Assembly: GCA_946007485.1 (NCBI GenBank)
Contig: CAMGAM010000022.1
Coordinates: 1-13,475, forward strand
Source: an uncultured Mycoplasmatota bacterium
GTDB lineage: Bacteria; Bacillota_I; Bacilli_A; RF39; UBA660
Length of the DNA stretch: 13,475 nt
Direction: 5' to 3'
Shown here: positions 7,621 to 13,475 of the stretch, piece after piece
Layout: every line of letters starts with the position of its first letter
How positions within the stretch are numbered: the first letter of the stretch is position 1
Made by a program: the position numbers and the translations under genes
Notes under the pieces: generated by a model
What the model was told of the DNA's origin: nothing
Databases searched by the model: none
The model's input: only the letters and a program-made list of their open reading frames with translations

Positions 7621-9648
7621 GTGGAAAAAAACAATAATTATAAAAAAAATTCTAAATCATCAAGTAATAAAAATAATCAAAAAAATAAATCTTCAAAGCA
7701 TAAATCATCTAAAAAGAATAATTTACAAATAAAAAACAATCATCCTAATAAAAAAAATACTTCACCATCAAAAAATTCTAATCAAAAAAATAATTTTCAA
7801 CCAAAAAAATCTAAAAAAATAGCAAATATTGAAAATTTACCAAATGGACCAAAACCAATTATCAAAGAATTCAAACCAGAAAAAATTCTTGATAAACCTA
7901 TTTTAAAAACAGAAGAAAATAATATCATCAAAGAAATTAAAGAAGTTTCTGAACTATCTAAAATTGATGATCAAAATAACAAAAATACAAATAAACTAGC
8001 TGAAAAATTATCTGAAAATGATATAAATCAAACAACTGAACCATCTTCTAATCAAGGTAATCTAAACGAAGCAATCGAATCATCTCTTAATCAAAAAAGT
8101 AAAGATGAATTAGTTGAAACCTCTCCCAACCAAGAAAAGAGAAATGAATCAGCAAAAACATCTGAAGATAATACAAACGAATCAATTGAAATATTTTCTA
8201 AACAAGATAATTCAAATGGAACCACCGAATCATCTTTTAACCAAGAAAATATAAATAATTTAGATAAAATATCTTCTAATCAAGAAGAAAAATCAATTGA
8301 TAACAACGAACAACTAACTACTAATGAAGATAAAATTAATCCAATCAATCAAAATAATCTAAAAGATTCAACAAACTATAAAGATAATAATTCATCTCAT
8401 CCAAAACATAAAAAAAACATGTATATTATTGCCTTAATACTTATAATCTTGTCTATATTATGCATATTCATATATATAACCATTCCTAAAATAAAATTAA
8501 ATGGAAATAAACATTATCAAATTACTTATAAAGATAATTTTATTGATCCTGGATACACTGCCCATAAACTAGGTAAAGATATTAGTAATGAAATAATTAT
8601 CAAAAGTAATTTGATAGATAATACTGTTGGTAATTATCAAATAACTTATCAAATTAAATATCTTTTTCTAACGATTAAAAAGACAAGATATATTGATATT
8701 ATCGATAATCAAAAACCAACAATTACCATCGATAATCCAGTAAAAATTTGTCCTAATCAATTGGTAAATGACATAAATTATGAATCATTTGATGAATATG
8801 ATGGTAATTTAACTGATAAAGTAAAGATAGTTGAACAAGATAATCTGCTTCATCTATCAGTTAAAGATTCATCAGGTAACGAAACTAATCTTACCACGAC
8901 CTTAATTAAAGAAGATGAAGAATTGCCTGTAATAACATTAAATGGAAATCAAACAATCTACTTAAATTATGGTACTACTTATCAAGAACCTGGATATACC
9001 GCTATAGATAACTGTGATGGCGATCTAACAGATTCTGTTTCTGTATCAGGGACTGTTGGCAAAAATATTGGTACCTATTCTTTAACCTATACCGTTAAAG
9101 ATTCATCAAATAATGAAACTAAAATAACTAGAACTATTATTATTACCAAAAGTACGCTTCCTAATAGTGGCACTATTAATAATGGAACAATCTATCTAAC
9201 ATTTGATGATGGACCAAGTAGTTTAACCACCGGCTATATTTTAGATATCTTAAAAGAAGAAAATGTTCCGGCTACCTTTTTCATAACTGGAAATGGACCC
9301 GATGAACTTATTAAAAGGATGTATGATGAAGGACACACCGTAGGTCTTCATACTTATACTCATAACTATTCATATATCTATTCATCAACGGATAATTATT
9401 TTTCTGATTTACAGCAAATCAGCAATCGTGTTAAAAATATTACCGGATATGAGAGTAAGATTATTCGTTTTCCAGGTGGCAGTAGCAATACCGTCAGTAG
9501 AAATTATCAAATAGGCATCATGAGTCTTTTAACAAATCAAGTCTTAGAACGAGGTTATCGCTACTACGATTGGAATATCGATTCAGATGATGCTGGACAT
9601 GCTTATAATAGTACATCCGTTTATTCCAATGTATTAAATAGTTTATAA
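7621..9648 (+). CDS. Membrane-anchored polysaccharide deacetylase with Ig-like repeats, C-terminally truncated by an in-frame stop
   Basis: The 675 residues comprise a Lys/Asn/Ser-rich cytoplasmic region (1-265), one membrane segment (about 268-288), three Ig-like modules outside (about 291-362, 363-434, 435-511; the last has the pattern LNGNQTIYLNYGTTYQEPGYTA), then a NodB-type deacetylase domain from about 520. Motif 1 is TFDDG (527-531; Asp529 base, Asp530 metal), motif 2 HTYTH (His577, His581), motif 3 RFPGG (Arg616) and motif 4 YYDWNIDSDD (Asp650, Trp651). Such enzymes remove acetyl groups from GlcNAc or MurNAc in peptidoglycan or surface glycans. TAA at codon 676 removes motif 5, although matching sequence continues in frame to 9801. 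The product is therefore probably inactive or impaired, unless the stop is read through or is a sequencing error. The start is GTG at 7621 with AAAAGG 10 bases upstream; I see no nearer promoter. Confidence 0.85.
   Translation: MEKNNNYKKNSKSSSNKNNQKNKSSKHKSSKKNNLQIKNNHPNKKNTSPSKNSNQKNNFQPKKSKKIANIENLPNGPKPIIKEFKPEKILDKPILKTEENNIIKEIKEVSELSKIDDQNNKNTNKLAEKLSENDINQTTEPSSNQGNLNEAIESSLNQKSKDELVETSPNQEKRNESAKTSEDNTNESIEIFSKQDNSNGTTESSFNQENINNLDKISSNQEEKSIDNNEQLTTNEDKINPINQNNLKDSTNYKDNNSSHPKHKKNMYIIALILIILSILCIFIYITIPKIKLNGNKHYQITYKDNFIDPGYTAHKLGKDISNEIIIKSNLIDNTVGNYQITYQIKYLFLTIKKTRYIDIIDNQKPTITIDNPVKICPNQLVNDINYESFDEYDGNLTDKVKIVEQDNLLHLSVKDSSGNETNLTTTLIKEDEELPVITLNGNQTIYLNYGTTYQEPGYTAIDNCDGDLTDSVSVSGTVGKNIGTYSLTYTVKDSSNNETKITRTIIITKSTLPNSGTINNGTIYLTFDDGPSSLTTGYILDILKEENVPATFFITGNGPDELIKRMYDEGHTVGLHTYTHNYSYIYSSTDNYFSDLQQISNRVKNITGYESKIIRFPGGSSNTVSRNYQIGIMSLLTNQVLERGYRYYDWNIDSDDAGHAYNSTSVYSNVLNSL
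8035..8295 (+). repeat. Degenerate 13-residue (39-base) repeat in the deacetylase cytoplasmic region
   Basis: Residues 139-225 contain seven diverged copies of a motif like (I/T)-E-S-S-x-N-Q. The terminal Gln (Asn in one copy) falls at 145, 158, 171, 184, 195, 208 and 221, so spacing is 13 except for one interval of 11. Examples are TEPSSNQGN, IESSLNQKS, VETSPNQEK and TESSFNQEN. The copies differ at DNA level, so the array looks old. Confidence 0.7.
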
Positions 9649-9801
9649 ACAAATCGTGACAATATTGTTTTAATGAATGATATAAAAACTCAAACTAAAG
9701 ATGACCTAAGAGATTTTATTAACTATGCTAAAAATAACGGTTATACATTTAAAAAGATAGAAATGAATACTTACATGATAAGGCATAGCGTTAATAATTG
9801 A
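9649..9801 (+). pseudogene. Severed C-terminal end of the deacetylase domain
   Basis: Directly after the TAA at 9646-9648, the same frame stays open for 50 codons to a TGA at 9799-9801. It reads like the missing end of a NodB domain: a strand DNIVLMNDI (residues 680-688 if counted through), where the family has a Leu/Met-His-Asp motif 5, then a helix (DDLRDFINYAKNNGY) and a final strand (TFKKIEM). No start codon with a binding site opens it, so it is unlikely to be translated alone. In motif 5 the usual His is Asn (codon AAT, position 686), one base from CAT. The full gene would be 7621-9801, 726 residues. Confidence 0.8.
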
Positions 9802-9829
9802 TTTAAAAAATATTACAAATAGATTAGTC

Positions 9830-9845
9830 AGAAAAATATTTTTCT
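9830..9845. repeat. Perfect 16-base AT-rich palindrome
   Basis: AGAAAAATATTTTTCT reads the same on both strands. It lies 29 bases after the end of the deacetylase remnant. It could fold into a weak 6-bp hairpin and act as a poor terminator, or be a binding site, but AT-rich palindromes arise easily by chance here. Confidence 0.35.
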
Positions 9846-9858
9846 TATGTCAAATAAC

Positions 9859-9881
9859 AATAAACTTATAGTCAGTTTATT
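9859..9881. promoter_or_regulatory. Inverted repeat over the -35 box, candidate operator
   Basis: AATAAACT (9859-9866) and AGTTTATT (9874-9881) form a perfect 8-bp inverted repeat with a 7-base gap. It covers the -35 hexamer (9869-9874) of the next promoter, where a repressor site would be expected. It might instead be a weak terminator hairpin for the upstream transcript. Confidence 0.45.
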
Positions 9882-9897
9882 CAATTTTTGTTATAAT
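9869..9897 (+). promoter_or_regulatory. Sigma-A-type promoter for the glucosaminidase / Ig-like protein operon
   Basis: TAGTCA (9869-9874) and a perfect TATAAT (9892-9897) are 17 bases apart, with TG one base before the -10 (extended -10). The predicted start near 9904 gives a leader of about 19 bases before the ATG at 9923. The strong -10 compensates for the weak -35. Confidence 0.8.
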
Positions 9898-9922
9898 ATA
9901 TTAGAAAGTAGGTGTATGAAAA

Positions 9923-11902
9923 ATGAAAAAAATGTCATATTTTATAACTTTAATCGCTGCTTTTCTTAGCTTTTCTCTTCATACATTTGCTAGTAGTATC
10001 ATCGTTGTTAATGGTTATAGCGTTAGATTTCGTAGTGAGCCTAACACTAATTCTAGCACGATTATTTATAAAGAATTCAACCCTGGAGTTGAGTTAACAT
10101 ATCTAGAAACCGCCTCTAGTGGTTCCGGTTGTAGTGGTCCTTGGTATAAAGCTAAATATCAAGATACAACTGGCTACATCTGCAGTGATTATGCCATTTT
10201 AAAAGAAGAAGAAATTAACTCTGACGATTATGCAGAATATCGTGATTATTTAAAAGCCTTAGGATTTCCAGATACCTATATTCCATATTTAGTTAATCTT
10301 CATAAAGATCATCCTAATTGGCAATTTAAAGTTATGAATGTCGATTTAGATTTTGATAAAATGGTCAGTATTGAATATGATGGCTATTCTCAAGGATGGA
10401 GTTTAATTGAAGACTATGGTAGTTATTATGATGGATATAAATCTACCGATAGTTGGGCTTACAATTATTTGACTAATGTTTTTAGAAATAACTATGAAGG
10501 TGGTGGCTCTAGATGGTATGCTGCTAATAAACAAGTAATTGGCTATTATCTAGATCCAAGAAACTTTTTAAATACCAGTCAAATATTTATGTTTGAAAAT
10601 TTATCGTATAACGAAAAATATCATACCAAATCCGGCATTGAAGCTATGTTAAAAAATACTTTTATGGATAATAAACTAGCCGATGCTGAAAATGAAAAAA
10701 CTTATGCAGATGCTTTTATTGATGCTAGTACTAAATATAATGTCAGTCCATATGTCTTAATATCTAGAGTTATTCAAGAAGTAGGTGCAGGGGGAAGTAC
10801 CATTGTCAGTGGTACTGTTTCTGGATATGTTGGCTACTATAACTTTTATAATATTAAAGCCTATGGCAATACTGCCGAAGAAACCATCAATAACGGATTA
10901 GCATATGCCAAATCAGTTGGCTGGGACACTCCATATAAAGCTATCGTTGGTGGTGCTAGTTTTCTTAGTGAAGACTACATCGCTCAAGGACAAGATACCT
11001 TGTATCTTCAAAAATGGGATTTATTTGGCCCAAAATATGGTGCTCATCAATACATGCAAAATATTCAAGCACCAGCTAGTGAATCAATAAAAACTTATAA
11101 TGGGTATAAAAACATAAATCTCCTTGATAGCAGTTTTGTCTTTACCATCCCTGTATTTAAAAATATGCCAACATCGACAAGTCTTCCAAATAAAGGAAAT
11201 CCAAATAACTACTTATCAAGTTTATCAGTTAATGGAAGTTATTTATTTGAAACTGCCACTCATGATACCGAATTTAATTTAAATCTTGATTCTTCATCAG
11301 GTTCCATCGACATCGCCGCTTCTAAAGTATCAAGTAAATCAACTATCAGTGGTACTGGTAGTGTTGCCCTAAGTGGAACTAGCCAAACCGTCTCCGTCGT
11401 AGTAACCGCTGAAAATGGTAGTATTCGTACTTACAATATAAATATAACTAGAAATGAAGATGTTTCTCTCGATATAAGTGAAATTCTAAGAGTATTAGAT
11501 ATTAAAAATGATGGCTCATATATCTATGGATATTCATTAGGAACAGATATCGCTACTATTGTTAAAGCCATTCAGGATAAAGAACCTAAAGCTACCGTAT
11601 CAACATTTAATAAAGATGGAGCGGAAAAAAGTAATGGTATAATTGCCTCTGGTGATAAGATAAATATTAAAACTGATCGTGAAGAAAAAAATTATACCAT
11701 TGTTATCTATGGCGATGCTTCTAGCGATGGCAAAATAAGTTCAGCTGATTATATTGCTGTAAAAAATCATATTATGAATGTAAAATCATTATCAGATTTA
11801 GAAAAGATCTATGCTGATGCTAATAAAGATGGTAAAGTAAATTCAGCTGACTATATCACCATCAAAAATCACATTATGGACGTTAAAAAAATTGAACAAT
11901 AA
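9923..11902 (+). CDS. Secreted SH3 / N-acetylglucosaminidase / cadherin-like / dockerin protein (cell-wall hydrolase)
   Basis: This 659-residue secreted protein probably cleaves peptidoglycan glycan strands. Order: signal peptide (1-23, cleavage after HTFA); bacterial SH3 domain (about 25-93) with Cys70 and Cys87, possibly a disulfide; a linker typical of these enzymes (about 100-230, with YYLDPRNFLN at 208-217); glucosaminidase domain of the GH73 type (about 240-378) with likely catalytic Glu286 in SRVIQEVGAGGS and YNFYNIKAYG downstream; cadherin-like beta-sandwich (about 429-510); a small beta module (about 515-597); and a C-terminal dockerin-like pair of calcium loops. Loop 1 has Asp598, Ser600, Asp602, Ser606, Asp609; loop 2 has Asp632, Asn634, Asp636, Asn640, Asp643. 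Each is followed by a helix (ADYIAVKNHIM / ADYITIKNHIM). The start is ATG at 9923 with AGGTG 8 bases upstream. The next gene begins 10 bases after its stop. Confidence 0.87.
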   Translation: MKKMSYFITLIAAFLSFSLHTFASSIIVVNGYSVRFRSEPNTNSSTIIYKEFNPGVELTYLETASSGSGCSGPWYKAKYQDTTGYICSDYAILKEEEINSDDYAEYRDYLKALGFPDTYIPYLVNLHKDHPNWQFKVMNVDLDFDKMVSIEYDGYSQGWSLIEDYGSYYDGYKSTDSWAYNYLTNVFRNNYEGGGSRWYAANKQVIGYYLDPRNFLNTSQIFMFENLSYNEKYHTKSGIEAMLKNTFMDNKLADAENEKTYADAFIDASTKYNVSPYVLISRVIQEVGAGGSTIVSGTVSGYVGYYNFYNIKAYGNTAEETINNGLAYAKSVGWDTPYKAIVGGASFLSEDYIAQGQDTLYLQKWDLFGPKYGAHQYMQNIQAPASESIKTYNGYKNINLLDSSFVFTIPVFKNMPTSTSLPNKGNPNNYLSSLSVNGSYLFETATHDTEFNLNLDSSSGSIDIAASKVSSKSTISGTGSVALSGTSQTVSVVVTAENGSIRTYNINITRNEDVSLDISEILRVLDIKNDGSYIYGYSLGTDIATIVKAIQDKEPKATVSTFNKDGAEKSNGIIASGDKINIKTDREEKNYTIVIYGDASSDGKISSADYIAVKNHIMNVKSLSDLEKIYADANKDGKVNSADYITIKNHIMDVKKIEQ

Positions 11903-11912
11903 GGAGTAGTAT

Positions 11913-13385
11913 ATGAAAAAAATAAAATATATCTTAACAACAATTTTTACCTTTCTTATATTTACTAATCAAACTTTTGCTTATAGTTTTGATGTCTCTG
12001 TTACCAGTAAGACCGTTACAGTAGGTAACAGTATTACCCTAACTATTAACGGCTCAGATCTTGCTGGTAAATTTACTATTAGTTCTTCTAATAATAATGT
12101 TGCTAGCGTCTCTTCTGGTAGCGTTTTTGTCGATAATGATACACAAAGAATAACTATTACTACTAAAAATACCGGAACAGCTTCAATTACCATCAACCCT
12201 GAAGATGTCACAAGTTATAGTGGAGAAACTGTCAGTGGTTCAAAAACAATTACCATTACTGTGAATCCTAAACCACAAAATAAACCATCTAGTGGTGGTT
12301 CATCCAGTGGAAGTAGTGGTTCTAGCCCCCAGGCTCCAAAATCTACCAACAGTTATCTATCAAGTTTAACCGTTGAAGGGTTAGAATTAAATGAAAAATT
12401 TGATAAAGAAAATCTTGAATACACTGTTAATGTCCCAGCTGATACTGAAAAAATAAAAATCAATGCTCAATTAGCTGACTCTGAAGCTAAACTAACTGGA
12501 GTAGGTGAGGTCTCTGTAAGTGAAGGGTTAAACACCTTTGAAATAGTTGTTACTGCTCAAAATGGTAGCAAAAGAACCTATATTTTAAAAGCCACCGTTG
12601 AAGAAGTTGAACCAATTAAAGTAGTTATTGATAATGAAACATATACTGTTGTAAGAAAAAGAAAAGACTTACCGTCAATCAGTGAATATTTTGCAGAAAA
12701 AGATATCACTATCAATAATGAAAAAGTTGAAGGATACTATAACGATACTTTAAAATATACCCTTATAGGCTTAAAAGATCAAACTGGAAAAATTGCTTAT
12801 TATATTTACAAATCAGGAAAATATACCAAATATCTTGAATATACTTTTAATGGAACAACTTTACAAGTATTAGATAAAGAAGTCTCTGGTGCTAAATTAA
12901 CTAGTTTTATCTATGATAGTGATAAAATTCCTAGTTATCAAGAAGTAAAATTAGATATTATTAAAAATACCTATGCTCTAGATAATAATGATATTGGTGG
13001 TAATCAATTTTATTTATTCTATGCCATCAATGTTGAAACTGGTAAAGAATCACTATATCAATATGATGCTAGTGAAAAGACTATTCAAAGATATAATACC
13101 CTTATTTTAGATCAATATAAAGATCGTAGTGATAAATACTATATGTGTCTTCTAGGAAGTCTTCTTCTATTAGGGATAACTATTATTACTTTTACTACTA
13201 TCTTAATTTGCAAAAATAAGAAAAATAAACCAAAAATGAAATTATCAAAAGAGCAATTTGTTGAACCAAAAGATGATTTACCAATCAAAGATGAAGAAGA
13301 GTTTTCCTTTGATGATTTACCGATTAAAAAAGAAAAAACTCCATCATCACCCAAAAAAACTAATAAAACTAAAAAAAATCGATAG
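11913..13385 (+). CDS. Membrane-anchored surface protein with Ig-like and cadherin-like domains
   Basis: I recognise the modules but no defined function in this 490-residue protein. Order: signal peptide (1-23, ending QTFA); Ig-like domain (about 24-119; TVTVGNSITLTING, then SSNNNVASVSSGSVFVDN); Ser/Gly/Pro linker (120-144); cadherin-like beta-sandwich (146-229; NSYLSSLTVEG to VVTAQNGSKRTY), clearly related to that of the preceding protein; an unassigned Tyr- and Lys-rich region (about 235-405); a membrane segment (about 410-433); and a charged cytoplasmic tail (434-490) with DDLPIK twice (454-459 and 467-472). It is thus a type I membrane protein with a large external part. AAGGAG (11901-11906) overlaps the preceding stop codon and is 6 bases before the ATG, so the two genes form an operon, ended by the hairpin at 13383-13412. 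A scaffold or adaptor role for the glucosaminidase is inferred only from pairing. Confidence 0.8.
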   Translation: MKKIKYILTTIFTFLIFTNQTFAYSFDVSVTSKTVTVGNSITLTINGSDLAGKFTISSSNNNVASVSSGSVFVDNDTQRITITTKNTGTASITINPEDVTSYSGETVSGSKTITITVNPKPQNKPSSGGSSSGSSGSSPQAPKSTNSYLSSLTVEGLELNEKFDKENLEYTVNVPADTEKIKINAQLADSEAKLTGVGEVSVSEGLNTFEIVVTAQNGSKRTYILKATVEEVEPIKVVIDNETYTVVRKRKDLPSISEYFAEKDITINNEKVEGYYNDTLKYTLIGLKDQTGKIAYYIYKSGKYTKYLEYTFNGTTLQVLDKEVSGAKLTSFIYDSDKIPSYQEVKLDIIKNTYALDNNDIGGNQFYLFYAINVETGKESLYQYDASEKTIQRYNTLILDQYKDRSDKYYMCLLGSLLLLGITIITFTTILICKNKKNKPKMKLSKEQFVEPKDDLPIKDEEEFSFDDLPIKKEKTPSSPKKTNKTKKNR

Positions 13386-13412
13386 AGAAGTACCCAAACT
13401 TTTCTATTTTTT
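13383..13412 (+). terminator. Intrinsic terminator of the two-gene surface operon
   Basis: TAGAGAAGT pairs with ACTTTTCTA (9 pairs, one G-U) across a 6-base loop and is followed by six T. The stem begins at the TAG stop codon itself. The 63 bases beyond it to the window end contain no supportable gene. Confidence 0.85.
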
Positions 13413-13475
13413 CTTGTTAAATTTAAAAAAAGATGATGTAATCGATGTTCATGATTTTTTATTTAATTTGCTAGA

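Noticed and set aside
9640..9660. Frameshift as the cause of the deacetylase truncation
   Set aside because: The family-like sequence after the stop is in the same frame as before it, so a nonsense codon explains it without any indel.
10905..11090. Small plus-strand open frame inside the glucosaminidase gene
   Set aside because: It lies in another frame wholly within a clear coding region, with no binding site or recognisable product.
11981..12211. Minus-strand open frame within the Ig-like protein gene
   Set aside because: It is an antisense shadow of a repetitive Ser/Thr/Val-rich coding stretch.
11982..12269. Cohesin domain at the N-terminus of the Ig-like protein
   Set aside because: The domain is about 95 residues, shorter than the usual ~140, and the SSNNNVASVSSG pattern fits a bacterial Ig-like domain better; kept only as a hypothesis.
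13139..13354. Minus-strand open frame within the Ig-like protein tail
   Set aside because: It is antisense to the membrane segment and charged tail, with no promoter or binding site.
13413..13475. Start of a further gene at the right edge (plus-strand frame reading KKDDVIDVHDFLFNLL)
   Set aside because: No start codon with a binding site is present, it follows a terminator directly, and the stretch is too short to judge; all minus-strand frames meet a stop within nine codons of the window edge.
1..13475. CRISPR array, tRNA, rRNA, insertion sequence or phage genes
   Set aside because: No regular repeat-spacer pattern, cloverleaf, transposase or phage structural protein was seen.

Overview
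The window is very AT-rich with low-GC Gram-positive gene style: AAGGAGG-type ribosome binding sites, sigma-A-like promoters, Lys/Asn/Ile-rich proteins, and secreted proteins built from SH3, Ig-like and cadherin-like modules. Tryptophan is always TGG in the genes I read and TGA is not used inside them, so the standard bacterial code applies rather than the Mycoplasma code. The short, Mycoplasma-sized SMC suggests an uncultured Bacilli lineage near the Mollicutes (RF39-like gut Firmicutes). That placement is inference, and nothing here fixes the species.

Layout. Positions 1-1080 hold the 3' end of an FtsX/MacB-type ABC transporter permease, closed by a hairpin. At 1193-2407 is a membrane-anchored family 2 glycosyltransferase of the processive (cellulose synthase / poly-GlcNAc) type. 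A bidirectional terminator (about 2459-2494) separates it from a convergent minus-strand gene (2597-3325) for a single-pass membrane protein of unknown function. The intergenic region 3326-3526 is divergent: one good promoter reads left into that gene and another reads right into smc (3527-6478). Downstream, on the same strand, lie a small transglutaminase/cysteine-protease-like protein (6545-7081), a HAD-like phosphatase (7099-7599) and a large membrane-anchored polysaccharide deacetylase (7621-9648). The deacetylase is cut by an in-frame TAA; the missing C-terminus is still readable up to 9801. A separate two-gene unit follows, with its own promoter (9869-9897), an inverted repeat over the -35 box and a strong terminator (13383-13412). 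It encodes a secreted SH3 / glucosaminidase / cadherin-like / dockerin protein (9923-11902) and a membrane-anchored Ig-like / cadherin-like protein (11913-13385).

How it fits together. Apart from SMC (chromosome organisation) and the HAD protein, most of the window concerns the cell envelope: polysaccharide synthesis, N-deacetylation of a cell-wall or surface glycan, peptidoglycan cleavage and a surface-display protein. The most interesting points are the decayed deacetylase, which has both a premature stop and loss of the motif-5 histidine in the residual tail, and the dockerin-bearing glucosaminidase paired with a membrane-anchored partner that shares one of its domains. No RNA genes, CRISPR array, insertion sequence or phage module were seen. 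The last 63 bases contain no supportable gene.
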